DNA of 21,072 nucleotides from a virus: the IMG/VR virus record IMGVR_UViG_3300025697_000177, positions 1 to 21,072 of that record. One strand, 5' to 3'. The stretch's first letter is position 1; every line of letters starts with the position of its first letter. A program made the position numbers and the translations under genes. The notes beneath the pieces are model-generated. The model worked only from the letters and a program-made list of their open reading frames with translations. It made no database searches and was not told where the DNA came from. This document shows positions 13,075 to 20,572 of the stretch, piece by piece.

Positions 13075-14207
13075 TATTTTATAGTTGTTATATTTTTTGG
13101 ATTAAAGATAACATAATAATTACTATCTTTTACCACAATAGCATCATAGTTCTTCCCTAGTTTCTTGTTAAATCTAAGGAGAGCTTTGTTTGTTGTCTTA
13201 ATATTCATTACTTTTTTAAATTTAGAAAGTTCTTTGTCGTAAACACCCTGATTTTTAAATCTTTTAATTCTTTTAATATTAGTTCTTAAATTTAAAACTG
13301 CTGGCTTCTTCTTTCCTCCTGTTGCCATTGTTACAAGTTGAGAATATACAGTAGCTCCTTTACGGTCTGGTGTAAGATAAACTCCTCTACCAAATGCTCC
13401 AGATTCGCTAATTCTAAATCCTCCTTTTGCTATGCTTTTAGCAGCATCGCTATTAGTTCCGTGATAAATAGGTTTTTTAAACTTACTATCTTTAGTCCAT
13501 TTATCTGCTCGAGCTTGTGTCATAGATGGTTTCCATTCTATGGGCTTTGTAGTAGGTTTAATAGAAGTAGGTATGTCGCCTTCTTTTAATACAGGCAAAA
13601 CAAGGCATTGGCAATTTGGATGCGTGACGTTAGGAGGGTCTCCGCCAAGACTAAAGCTTTCGTTTATTCCTACTACTTCTCCGTGCATACTTGAACACAA
13701 ATCGCAGGTATTTTGCGAAAATTCTGTCAGCCATTCCTTTCCTTTTACAACCTTACTTTGTTTATATCCCTCAACTGTGGCAAATACCGACGCTCTTGCA
13801 ACTTCTGTTTTCGCTATTGTCATTGCTCTCGTAGTAGAAGCTTGTTTATATACATTTCTTACTCTATTTCTTATACCTACAATACTTTCTCCCGCATCTA
13901 CTCCATCAGCTATTGCACTTGATATTCTTGTCTTAGTTGTTTTATTTATTCCTTTAGCGAATTCTAATCCATCTTTTTTTAAAAAGCTTCTTACGTTATT
14001 GGTATTATTATCAAATCCAGTTAATCCTAAAAACGCAAATGCTTCATCTCCATACTTAGCTACAACGTCTTTTATAAATGGAGTAAAATCCATCTTGGCT
14101 TTTGTCGTTTCTTTTGCTAAGTCGAAATTAAAATTAACTTCACTTTTAACGGTTGGTAAAACTCTTTTTTCTTGTTTTTTAAAATACTTTCTTATTAGAA
14201 CAAGCAT
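13074..14207 (-). CDS. Head morphogenesis protein (SPP1 gp7-like) fused to an ADP-ribosyltransferase-like domain
   Basis: 377 residues. Residues 90-205 match the phage Mu gpF/SPP1 gp7 minor head protein domain: helix with TRAMTIAKTEVARAS (126-140), KEWLTEF (157-163), TCDLCSSMHGE (167-177) and PPNVTHPNCQCLVLP (191-205). After a Pro/Lys linker (210-245) the C-terminus resembles the ADP-ribosyltransferase fold: PIYHGTNSDAAKSIAKGGF (246-264) with the NAD-binding YHGT, then GAFGRGVYLTPDRKGA (270-285) with the conserved Tyr, and a beta-rich end. The catalytic Glu of the H-Y-E triad is not obvious to me. The minor head protein is packaged in few copies near the portal, so a fused enzyme could be delivered into the host. 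It follows the portal gene by 29 bases. Confidence 0.85.
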   Translation of the reverse strand: MLVLIRKYFKKQEKRVLPTVKSEVNFNFDLAKETTKAKMDFTPFIKDVVAKYGDEAFAFLGLTGFDNNTNNVRSFLKKDGLEFAKGINKTTKTRISSAIADGVDAGESIVGIRNRVRNVYKQASTTRAMTIAKTEVARASVFATVEGYKQSKVVKGKEWLTEFSQNTCDLCSSMHGEVVGINESFSLGGDPPNVTHPNCQCLVLPVLKEGDIPTSIKPTTKPIEWKPSMTQARADKWTKDSKFKKPIYHGTNSDAAKSIAKGGFRISESGAFGRGVYLTPDRKGATVYSQLVTMATGGKKKPAVLNLRTNIKRIKRFKNQGVYDKELSKFKKVMNIKTTNKALLRFNKKLGKNYDAIVVKDSNYYVIFNPKNITTIK

Positions 14208-14236
14208 TTTCTTTTCGTCTTGTTCTTTTTTATTTA

Positions 14237-15712
14237 TTACCCATTTCCAATATGCTTCTTTGTGTCGTTCAGTAAAGCCGGAAGGGCTAATTTTTTCTTT
14301 TTTTTTACTTGTTTCTTTGATTTGTTCTTTATAGATTTATCTTTTACATCCTTTTCTATAAGATTAAGAACTTTATTAATTTTATTCTTGTCTATTTTTT
14401 TAAGTTCTTTTTTAATTATATCTTTACGTACTTGAGTTTTTGTTCTTCTCTTTCTGTCTATTCGAGGTTTAATTGTTTTAACAGGTTCTGTTTCAGCTAT
14501 TGGTTGTACATTTAAAGGAAGATAAAGACTATCTGCTCCTTTTACTATCTTTAATCCTTCTGCTATCCTTACTTCGTTAATAGACATCCATCCATTTTTA
14601 ATTGCTTTTTCGTAATAAGAAATAACTTGTTCAGTGTTTTTAATGGTTGGGTCTTTATAGTCAAAATACATATCTTCAGTATCATCATAAAGCGGAAGAA
14701 GAAATTCATTAAGGGCAGATACAAACTTCTTTATCTTTGGTTCAATTGTTTCTTCTATAAATGTTGCTTTAGCAGTTTCGGCGACTGCTCTATTAGAGCT
14801 TTCTGAAACAACAAGTCCCATTGGAATACCAAATATCATTAATATTTCTTCTCTACTATATTTACGTTGTGCAAGAAAATCCATGTCTTTTTGAGTTACT
14901 CCAAGCGGAGCACTTATTTGAGCTCCACCTTCTAATATAGCAAGCTTATGAGAATTATCTGTTCCTTTATAAGCTGCTTCCCATTGTTTATGAATTCTAT
15001 CAAATTGTGTTTGAGTTAAAGTTCCGTCAAGAGAAATAGCAACATCAGGACGAGCAGAATTCTTAAAGAACCTCCAATTCCATTTAGATGATTCTCGGTC
15101 TGTTGCAATAGCTAATTCTGTTGCTCTAACCGTTGATAATCCTCTATAAGGATTCAACGGGTCTATATATTTAAAATGAATTATTTCATCTGTACTAAAA
15201 GGAACTTTCTCGCTTGTTCCTGGTTTATTATAAGTATATCCAGCAACAAATTCTTCTCTATCGCCAGGTATAACATCCATTCTATCTGGAGATAACCACG
15301 GAATAATCTTTAATATATCACCGCTTTCGTTTCTCCATAACCACCAAAAGCATTCCCCTGCTGTTTCTGTTAAAATACTATAATGTTCTACTAAATCATA
15401 AAAGGTCATTACGTCATTTGCTTTTTCAAGTAAATCAATAACATCATGTTCAGGAACTTCTTCTATCTTATCTCCGGTCTTTTTAAGTAATCTTAATTTA
15501 ACATTAGCTATATTGGAAGCAATTTTTCTTACGCTAAAATTCACCCAAGAATAATAATATGCTTCTATCTGAGCTCTTTGTGTGAGTCCACCGGGTTCAG
15601 CTTGTCCGAAAGCACCGGGAACGGTAAAAGCAACGTTTTTATCTTCAGATTGTTTAACTTGTTTCTTAATACCGATTAATTTTTGAATTATAGTTTGAAA
15701 TTTATTTGGCAT
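14237..15712 (-). CDS. HK97-family phage portal protein
   Basis: 491 residues from ATG 15712; the upstream TTG at 15727 would add five residues without support. Signatures of HK97-type portals occur in order: YYSWVNFSVRKIASNIANV (wing), PEHDVIDLLEKAN, GECFWWLWRNESGDILKI, IIHFKYIDPLNPYRGLSTV, KWNWRFFKNSARPDVAI, LGVTQKDMDFLAQRKYSREEI, IFGIPMGLV and ATFIEETIEPKI, ending with a crown-type domain. The last 80 residues are very Lys-rich. Twelve copies form the ring through which DNA is packaged and ejected. It is the first structural gene after the promoter at 15826-15799, preceding the head morphogenesis gene in the usual phage order. Confidence 0.95.
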   Translation of the reverse strand: MPNKFQTIIQKLIGIKKQVKQSEDKNVAFTVPGAFGQAEPGGLTQRAQIEAYYYSWVNFSVRKIASNIANVKLRLLKKTGDKIEEVPEHDVIDLLEKANDVMTFYDLVEHYSILTETAGECFWWLWRNESGDILKIIPWLSPDRMDVIPGDREEFVAGYTYNKPGTSEKVPFSTDEIIHFKYIDPLNPYRGLSTVRATELAIATDRESSKWNWRFFKNSARPDVAISLDGTLTQTQFDRIHKQWEAAYKGTDNSHKLAILEGGAQISAPLGVTQKDMDFLAQRKYSREEILMIFGIPMGLVVSESSNRAVAETAKATFIEETIEPKIKKFVSALNEFLLPLYDDTEDMYFDYKDPTIKNTEQVISYYEKAIKNGWMSINEVRIAEGLKIVKGADSLYLPLNVQPIAETEPVKTIKPRIDRKRRTKTQVRKDIIKKELKKIDKNKINKVLNLIEKDVKDKSIKNKSKKQVKKKKKLALPALLNDTKKHIGNG

Positions 15713-15798
15713 GTTTATACAAAGCAAATAGGCAAGTAAATATTACCCGCTCATCTCTATGGTTAAATAAATGTTTTCTATTTTAATTTTAATAATCT

Positions 15799-15836
15799 AT
15801 TATATTACATCATTTAGAAAAATCAAGTGTGGATAA
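15799..15836 (-). promoter_or_regulatory. Promoter of the portal-capsid operon with an adjacent DnaA-box match
   Basis: In the gene direction TTGATT (15826-15821) and TATAAT (15804-15799) are 16 bases apart, giving a strong predicted promoter whose transcript would start near 15792 and enter the portal gene after an AT-rich leader. Directly upstream, TTATCCACA (15836-15828) is an exact match to the consensus DnaA box. A nine-base match has a modest chance of occurring in a window of this size, so binding by the host DnaA is only suggested. There is no second box nearby that I saw, so this is not an origin. Confidence 0.5.
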
Positions 15837-15838
15837 CT

Positions 15839-16054
15839 TTAATCTTCTTCTAAAGGAATATCTTTTGAATAAGTTCTATCGTCATTAATATCAAAACGTA
15901 TTGATTTCAAAGAATGCGTTGTCTTTTGAGGTTGTCCTTCTGCTATAATAAGATTGACTTCTCCATATCCAAGTCTTCTAGTAAATTCTATAAACCGATA
16001 TTCCTGTTCTGTTATTTTGGTTGTAATAAACCTTACTGTCTTTTCTCTTCGCAT
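15839..16054 (-). CDS. Small conserved-looking hypothetical protein
   Basis: 71 residues. After a basic start (MRREKTVRFITTKI), residues 17-45 (EYRFIEFTRRLGYGEVNLIIAEGQP) form a helix followed by a beta-hairpin with YGEV and EGQP, then a strand ending SIRFD and an acidic tail. This helix-hairpin layout resembles the small DUF2292/YezD-like proteins, which share a YG-V-...-DG-... core; the match is weak. Its start overlaps the end of the upstream glycosyltransferase by 22 bases. Function unknown. Confidence 0.6.
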   Translation of the reverse strand: MRREKTVRFITTKITEQEYRFIEFTRRLGYGEVNLIIAEGQPQKTTHSLKSIRFDINDDRTYSKDIPLEED

Positions 16055-16890
16055 ATTTTAATTATATCTTTAAACTGTTTAATCGTTTGTTCCATTGAAT
16101 ATTTTTCTTTTACCTCTTTCAATCTCTTGCTGGCTTCTTTCTTCCGTTCTTCTGGATTCATAAATCTTTGCAAATCACTTAATGTATCTGCAACAGGTAT
16201 TCCCATAGCCCAAGAAATGATAGTTTTATTATTAGATTTATATTTAAACTTCTTTAATCTAATTGGTCTAGGATTCATAACTATATCACAATCTAACATG
16301 TCATATATAAATGTATCCCAGATAAATGGTCTATTTTCAACTTCTACATGCGCACTTTCTTTTGGCTTATAATCGCTATTAGAAACAACCATTAATTTAA
16401 GTCCTAATTTACTTATAGAACTTAAGACCTGCGGTAATACAACCTTAGCGTTATGATGATATCCGAACCACCCAACGGTCTTAGCAAGATTGGTATGTTC
16501 TTTTTGTTTATTGATTATATCTAGATTAACTCTATCAGGAACATAATAAACTGGCTTAACTGCTATTTGTTTTATAAATTTATATAGTTCTTTGGAAGCA
16601 CAGGTAACTGCGTCTATATGTTGTTCTAATTTCTTAAACTCAAGGTCACTAGACAAGAAATCCGGGTCACACAAATCCAAGATTTTAATTCCCTTATAAT
16701 CCTGTACATAGTCTATCCAATATACTTTCTGAAAGATTATAGCATCAAACTTCTTACCTTCTGTGAATACCTCTGCTTCTTTCCATTTATCTGCTAACCA
16801 TTCACCTCTTATAACAGAAGAACCAATAGTTCCTCGTGGTCTCCCGTTCTTTTGAGCAAAAGTCATTATTCCTATTGTTTTAGTTTTCAT
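16033..16890 (-). CDS. GT4-like glycosyltransferase
   Basis: 285 residues, GT-B type. The N-terminal domain (IGIMTFAQKNGRPRGTIGSSV) contains the Gly-rich acceptor/donor loop, FDAIIFQKVYW and ILDLCDPDFL follow, and SKELYKF is the hinge-side helix. In the C-terminal domain TVGWFGYHHNAKV (138-150) is the start of the donor-binding Rossmann domain, and KSNNKTIISWAMGIPVADT (218-236) occupies the place of the E-x7-E motif and donor loop found in GT4 enzymes. It is short for a GT4 but the order of motifs is intact. It lies between the intein-bearing glycosyltransferase and the head module, so two GT4-type enzymes precede the structural genes while GT2-type ones follow them. Confidence 0.78.
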   Translation of the reverse strand: MKTKTIGIMTFAQKNGRPRGTIGSSVIRGEWLADKWKEAEVFTEGKKFDAIIFQKVYWIDYVQDYKGIKILDLCDPDFLSSDLEFKKLEQHIDAVTCASKELYKFIKQIAVKPVYYVPDRVNLDIINKQKEHTNLAKTVGWFGYHHNAKVVLPQVLSSISKLGLKLMVVSNSDYKPKESAHVEVENRPFIWDTFIYDMLDCDIVMNPRPIRLKKFKYKSNNKTIISWAMGIPVADTLSDLQRFMNPEERKKEASKRLKEVKEKYSMEQTIKQFKDIIKICEEKRQ

Positions 16891-16909
16891 GATTATTTAT
16901 TTCAATATT

Positions 16910-17029
16910 CTACTTGGTAAACATAAAATAAAATCCAATTAAACCACCTAAAATTCCAGATATTGGATATCCCGCCTTTGATAAAGCTAAACTTGCTAGA
17001 AGAATGGTTGCTCCGAATAATATTCTCAT
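16910..17029 (-). CDS. 39-residue membrane mini-protein
   Basis: MRILFGATILLASLALSKAG followed by YPISGILGGLIGFYFMFTK. There are two hydrophobic segments (about 3-16 and 22-37) split by a short KAGYP turn, no long loops, and a positive C-terminal Lys. It starts 9 bases after the end of the glycosyltransferase at 17039 and ends shortly before the next gene. It might be a membrane anchor for the sugar machinery, a mini-holin, or an unrelated toxin-like peptide; nothing in the sequence decides this. Confidence 0.55.
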   Translation of the reverse strand: MRILFGATILLASLALSKAGYPISGILGGLIGFYFMFTK

Positions 17030-17038
17030 GATTTATCT

Positions 17039-19348
17039 TTATATCTTTAAAATATCGTGAATAAAGTTCATCCAATCTTCCCTATAACGCTTATAATTAA
17101 ACATTTTCTTAGCCGTTTCTTTTCCTTTCTGTCCTATCTCTATACAATCTTTATAATGATTTTCTATTAAATCAACTAATAACGCAGCTATCTCTCTTGG
17201 TTCATTATCTACAAGTATCATATTCTCTCCCTCTTTAATAAATTTATCTAAATCGTGAGCTCCTTTAACTTGAACAACACAACAACCAGAATTATGCGTA
17301 ACTAATCCATTAACTAAATAATTATGTCCATCAACAGCCAAATCATATATCTTGCCATTATATCTTTCTTTGGTTATCTCTTTAATTGGATAGAACCAAA
17401 GTTTATCATTTTTCCAATAACTATTGTATTTACATTCCAAGCTGTCATCTAAAACAAATCTCTCAGCAATGCCCTTGATTTTATCTCTGTGTCCACCATA
17501 ACTTCTAATAACATAACTATCACAAGACATTCTTTCTCTCTGTTTTCTTCTCTTTATTGAACCATGTATCATTAGCTTTTTCAGAACAAAATAAACCTGA
17601 TATGCCAATATAGATGAAACAGTAGTATAATTGGTCTCATCGTTGCCTAAATATCCATCTCCTCTATATAGTCCAGCCAATAAATGTATCAAGTTCTCTC
17701 TATCAGAATTCATCAACTCCAACGATATTCTTTTGTTCTTACATCCTTTTCCGCATGAATTCTCCAAAAATTCAGCAATTAGCATATTGTTAAAGACAAC
17801 CTCTGCTCTATTGTTAATCCTGAAAACAATCTTGGCATCAATTCCAAACAAATCCTTAACTAACCGCACAACATCTTTATGATATTCACTTTCTTTCTGA
17901 TGAAAACATAATTTGACAGTACTCCTTTGAGTATATCCTTCTGCTATATAATATCCAATAAATCTACTTAATTTTGATGTTATTTTTATCTCGTCTTTGA
18001 AAAATCCAATATCAGCATATCCGCCATCTTTTAAATAAGACAAAAACTGCATGCTCTTTTTTCCTGGCCACCTATTTTTTCTCAAACACTCTTTAATCCA
18101 ACCATAACTACGCCCTTGTTTTCTACAAACTTCTACTAAATTATTATGACAACCCTTCCACCTAATATAGCCATCTCTTTTAACTATCTTATCTCCAGAA
18201 ACATAATCAGATATCTTAATAATATCATCCTTATCATTTTTAAGAAAAGAAACAGGACTAACAAGGAAGTCATCTCTTTTTAGATTCTGTGCTTCAATCC
18301 ATTGCAATTTATAATCTTTATAGTATTTCTTAGAACATCTTTGTATACAGTTCGGTCTACAAATCATTCCATTACCAGTATGGCATTGCTTCGTCTTAAT
18401 TGCCAAAAATTTATGTTTACCAGAACATTCAATAGGTTCATGCCCAGATGCCTTAATGTGATAAAAATCTTCATTAGTATTCTTACTATAAACTTTTAAC
18501 ACCGTTTTCTTTTCACCATTCTTGTCTATTACCTTATCGTTTTCTTTTACATCTTTGATATCCTTATAACTAAAATCATTAGCCATTATAACCCTACTAT
18601 TGGGTTTAAGGCACATCATTGCTTCTGTCCTTGCTCTATTCATTGGCGTTCTAAAAGAAGTATCTAAATAAATTAAACTCGCTCCTAAGAAATTCTTATA
18701 ATCTTCAACCTTATGTCCCGTATCTACGTTTACTTTAGCCCACCATAAGTTGTATCCATATTTATCATTAAGAATATAAGATACATCATTCATTGCTTCT
18801 CTGTTATAATAATGGTCACAACCTCCCGGAGATAATGCTGTAAATATTCTTGGTTCTTTCGGTAAATCTACCCAATCTTTAGGATTCATGCCGTGCAGAA
18901 TAGGATAACCCCAGCCCCATTCTCTTTCTGTAGCTGATTCATAAGAATTAACTATCATGGGATTATCTCCTACAAGTTTTTTAATTTCAGCAATAACTAT
19001 CTTTTCGGCGTCTTTATAAGACATATCTCCTAATTTACAATATTCAGGATAAACTGGCGTTCCATGATTTATAACTACCTTAGGAATATCTTGTATAAGA
19101 TTATTCAAGTCAACATATATCTTTCTTTTACCAATATCTTTATTTACTAATTGTTGGTCAACGTCAAGTATAGCAAAATCGTATTTGCCCTTTTCATAAT
19201 ATGGAACGAAGTGTGCGTTCTTTGGAAGTGGTCTTGTATTTAGATACCATATTTTATTTGTATTGTGGCATAGATAGAATTCGCAATCATTCTTTAGTGC
19301 GCTGAAGAGGTCGAAAAAGTGCATTGTCACTTTCCCTAAGTATGCCAA
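17039..19348 (-). CDS. GT4-type glycosyltransferase interrupted by an intein
   Basis: 769-residue precursor; the joined exteins give about 328 residues. N-extein (1-245) includes IWYLNTRPLPKNAHFVPYYE, KYDFAILDVDQQLVN, KVVINHGTPVYPE, VNSYESATEREWGWG and PRIFTALSPGGCDHYYNRE, a GT-B fold of the kind found in phage clusters. RTPMNRARTEAMM (233-245) joins across the intein to SGCCVVQVKGAHDLDKF, recreating the TEAM-x-G-x-x-VV motif around the donor-binding E of GT4 enzymes. The annotated start is TTG 19348; ATG 19324 (MHFFDLF) is a better codon. Immediately upstream, in another frame, ATG 19395 with an AGGAGG ribosome site encodes KYKVFSTAWHT, which looks like the missing first strand, so the N-terminus may be frameshifted. 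If so, the functional enzyme needs a -1 shift or the gene is damaged. Confidence 0.85.
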   Translation of the reverse strand: MAYLGKVTMHFFDLFSALKNDCEFYLCHNTNKIWYLNTRPLPKNAHFVPYYEKGKYDFAILDVDQQLVNKDIGKRKIYVDLNNLIQDIPKVVINHGTPVYPEYCKLGDMSYKDAEKIVIAEIKKLVGDNPMIVNSYESATEREWGWGYPILHGMNPKDWVDLPKEPRIFTALSPGGCDHYYNREAMNDVSYILNDKYGYNLWWAKVNVDTGHKVEDYKNFLGASLIYLDTSFRTPMNRARTEAMMCLKPNSRVIMANDFSYKDIKDVKENDKVIDKNGEKKTVLKVYSKNTNEDFYHIKASGHEPIECSGKHKFLAIKTKQCHTGNGMICRPNCIQRCSKKYYKDYKLQWIEAQNLKRDDFLVSPVSFLKNDKDDIIKISDYVSGDKIVKRDGYIRWKGCHNNLVEVCRKQGRSYGWIKECLRKNRWPGKKSMQFLSYLKDGGYADIGFFKDEIKITSKLSRFIGYYIAEGYTQRSTVKLCFHQKESEYHKDVVRLVKDLFGIDAKIVFRINNRAEVVFNNMLIAEFLENSCGKGCKNKRISLELMNSDRENLIHLLAGLYRGDGYLGNDETNYTTVSSILAYQVYFVLKKLMIHGSIKRRKQRERMSCDSYVIRSYGGHRDKIKGIAERFVLDDSLECKYNSYWKNDKLWFYPIKEITKERYNGKIYDLAVDGHNYLVNGLVTHNSGCCVVQVKGAHDLDKFIKEGENMILVDNEPREIAALLVDLIENHYKDCIEIGQKGKETAKKMFNYKRYREDWMNFIHDILKI
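17291..18613 (-). mobile_element. Intein with LAGLIDADG homing endonuclease
   Basis: 441 residues, protein positions 246-686 of the glycosyltransferase precursor. It starts with Cys1 (CLKPNSRVIM), the Hint block A; block B is ECSGKHKFLAI (308-316 region) with the conserved His; it ends YNGKIYDLAVDGHNYLVNGLVTHN followed by Ser+1, the standard block F/G with terminal His-Asn. Two LAGLIDADG motifs, FIGYYIAEG (463-471) and LLAGLYRGDG (556-565), form a homing endonuclease of the dodecapeptide type. A four-Cys insert (C322, C330, C334, C338) near the start may bind zinc. All splicing residues look intact, so the intein is probably active. It interrupts the E-x7-E region of the host enzyme, a conserved active-site motif as inteins prefer. 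Confidence 0.95.
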
Positions 19349-19395
19349 GCGGTACTAAATACCTTATATTTTCTTTTTTTATGCTTGGACATCAT
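19336..19395 (-). pseudogene. Displaced N-terminal reading frame of the glycosyltransferase
   Basis: A 19-codon ORF with the strong ribosome site AGGAGGTGGTG before ATG 19395 (overlapping the HNH stop as ATGA). It encodes MMSKHKKRKYKVFSTAWHT and then TAG at 19338-19336. KYKVFSTAWHT looks like the first beta-strand and loop of the GT-B glycosyltransferase whose remaining frame opens at 19348. The two frames overlap between 19354 and 19339, and one extra base there (or a -1 shift) would join them into one protein. No canonical slippery heptamer is seen. It may be a true frameshift mutation, a sequencing error or programmed frameshifting. Confidence 0.5.
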
Positions 19396-20132
19396 GGGGA
19401 CACCACCTCCTCTAAATTCAATGCTATATTATACATAGTTTGAAAATAATCTTTCCAATGATTACGATTTCCGTTTGTCAATAAATGACAATCATGACAA
19501 AGCGCAATTAAATTGTTTGGATTATTGTTTTTTTTATTGTAATCAATATGATGAACATCTAATTCTCGACCGTTTGTATCTTTATCTTTTCCACATATAC
19601 TACAAATATTTCCACTTCTATCTCTAATGCGTTTCTTCAGTTTATAATTGAAATCTCTACTATACGCTTCAAAAGATTTTCCGTCTTGCCAATTCGGATT
19701 ATTCACACCAATCATACCTTTATGCCCTTCTTTATATTGTGATTTAGTCTTATTGCCTTTCTGAAATCCCTTAGGCTTACCAGTTCCTTTCTTTTTTCTT
19801 TTAATAGTTTTGATAGTGTATACGCTATAAGACTTAGTCCATCCCTTCAAATTTTTGTTCCAAGGCTCTCTACCAACATTAATCGTGTGTCCTATCTTAA
19901 AAATATAATCATTACCAATTCTATCTTTTGCCATACATTCTTGACTACAATAAATTCTTTTTTCAAATGCCTTGCCATAAACACTAATGTCTTTCTTTGT
20001 AAAACTTTTCCCACAAATAGGACAGATTTTATATAGTTCTTTGTTTGTATCATAAAAAATATACTTTTCTCTTTTATTAAAATAAGTTTTAGCAATTTTT
20101 CCAACTCCCTTATATTTCTTCTGCTTAGTCAT
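19392..20132 (-). CDS. HNH homing endonuclease with N-terminal zinc finger and NUMOD3 motif
   Basis: 246 residues, preceded by a near-perfect ribosome site (AAGGAGGTGGTG, then ATG 20132). CPICG...YCSQEC (37-66) is a zinc-finger-like segment, GREPWNKNLKGW (87-98) a NUMOD3 DNA-binding motif, and NNPNWQDGKSFEAYSRDFNYKL aligns with the same part of the HNH enzyme at 2763-3548. The nuclease domain carries CSICG (177-181), DVHHIDYNKKN (192-202) and LCHDC (211-215). The final residues LEEVVSP are encoded by a second copy of the ribosome-site sequence, so the gene seems to have inserted in front of the glycosyltransferase with duplication of that site. Free-standing, non-intron-bound. Confidence 0.88.
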   Translation of the reverse strand: MTKQKKYKGVGKIAKTYFNKREKYIFYDTNKELYKICPICGKSFTKKDISVYGKAFEKRIYCSQECMAKDRIGNDYIFKIGHTINVGREPWNKNLKGWTKSYSVYTIKTIKRKKKGTGKPKGFQKGNKTKSQYKEGHKGMIGVNNPNWQDGKSFEAYSRDFNYKLKKRIRDRSGNICSICGKDKDTNGRELDVHHIDYNKKNNNPNNLIALCHDCHLLTNGNRNHWKDYFQTMYNIALNLEEVVSP

Positions 20133-20147
20133 ATCGCACCACCTCCT
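19401..20147. repeat. 11-bp direct repeat (ribosome-site sequence) bracketing the HNH gene
   Basis: CACCACCTCCT on the plus strand, i.e. AGGAGGTGGTG in the gene sense, occurs at 19401-19411 and 20137-20147. The upstream copy is the ribosome site of the HNH gene; the downstream copy lies in its last codons and would serve as ribosome site for ATG 19395 of the glycosyltransferase. Deleting one repeat unit with the HNH gene would put that site directly before the glycosyltransferase start. Confidence 0.7.
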
Positions 20148-20180
20148 TCAAGTTTTTTGTTTTTTATCATATTTATTCTT

Positions 20181-20297
20181 TTAATAAATTAATGAAAATA
20201 TTGCCCATATAAACATAATGATTACAAAAATTGCAATAGATATCCAAATTAGAAAACTTATTATAAGCTCTATTGTTTTTAACGTTACTTTTTTCAT
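20181..20297 (-). CDS. 38-residue single-pass membrane protein
   Basis: The protein begins MKKVTLKTIE and continues as one long hydrophobic stretch, LIISFLIWISIAIFVIIMFI, ending in WAIFSLIY and a stop at 20181. Positively charged N-terminus and a continuous span of about 28 hydrophobic residues indicate a single transmembrane helix with N-in topology. It starts 5 bases after the stop of the 79-residue gene, with AAAAAG before the ATG. Possible roles are holin or membrane anchor; no family is recognised. Confidence 0.6.
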   Translation of the reverse strand: MKKVTLKTIELIISFLIWISIAIFVIIMFIWAIFSLIY

Positions 20298-20302
20298 CTT
20301 TT

Positions 20303-20542
20303 TTAAGCTGTGGAATTCGTGGACTTTAGAATTGGATAAAATAACATTTCTGCACTAACATCTCGTTTCTCTTTATTGGGTAATTCAATAAGATAAAATA
20401 CATGAAGCTCCTTATTTCCATCTTCGTTATATAGAAAGACAACTCTTTTTCCAATGATTGTTGCAGGTATATATTTCCCTTTATAACGATAATATACTTT
20501 ATCTGCGTTTTCTAATATATCTAATATATCTTGTTGGTCCAT
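20303..20542 (-). CDS. Hypothetical protein, 79 residues
   Basis: The sequence starts MDQQDILDILENADKVYYRYK and then KYIPATIIGKRVVFLYNEDG, a small mixed alpha/beta protein with an SH3-like or OB-like beta pattern, ending in LFYPILKSTNSTA. No signal peptide, no Cys. The first gene of the tight pair with the 38-residue membrane protein. Function unknown. The tRNA-like element lies just upstream on the other strand. Confidence 0.6.
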   Translation of the reverse strand: MDQQDILDILENADKVYYRYKGKYIPATIIGKRVVFLYNEDGNKELHVFYLIELPNKEKRDVSAEMLFYPILKSTNSTA

Positions 20543-20572
20543 ATTATTTTTTTAACAAATCATATCTAATAT

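Noticed and set aside
13540-14435. Plus-strand ORFs with hydrophobic character opposite the portal and head-morphogenesis genes
   Set aside because: Same complement effect of AAA/GAA-rich coding sequence; the minus strand holds recognised phage domains.
15712-15727. TTG start extending the portal by five residues
   Set aside because: No ribosome-site support and a poor start codon; ATG 15712 is preferred.
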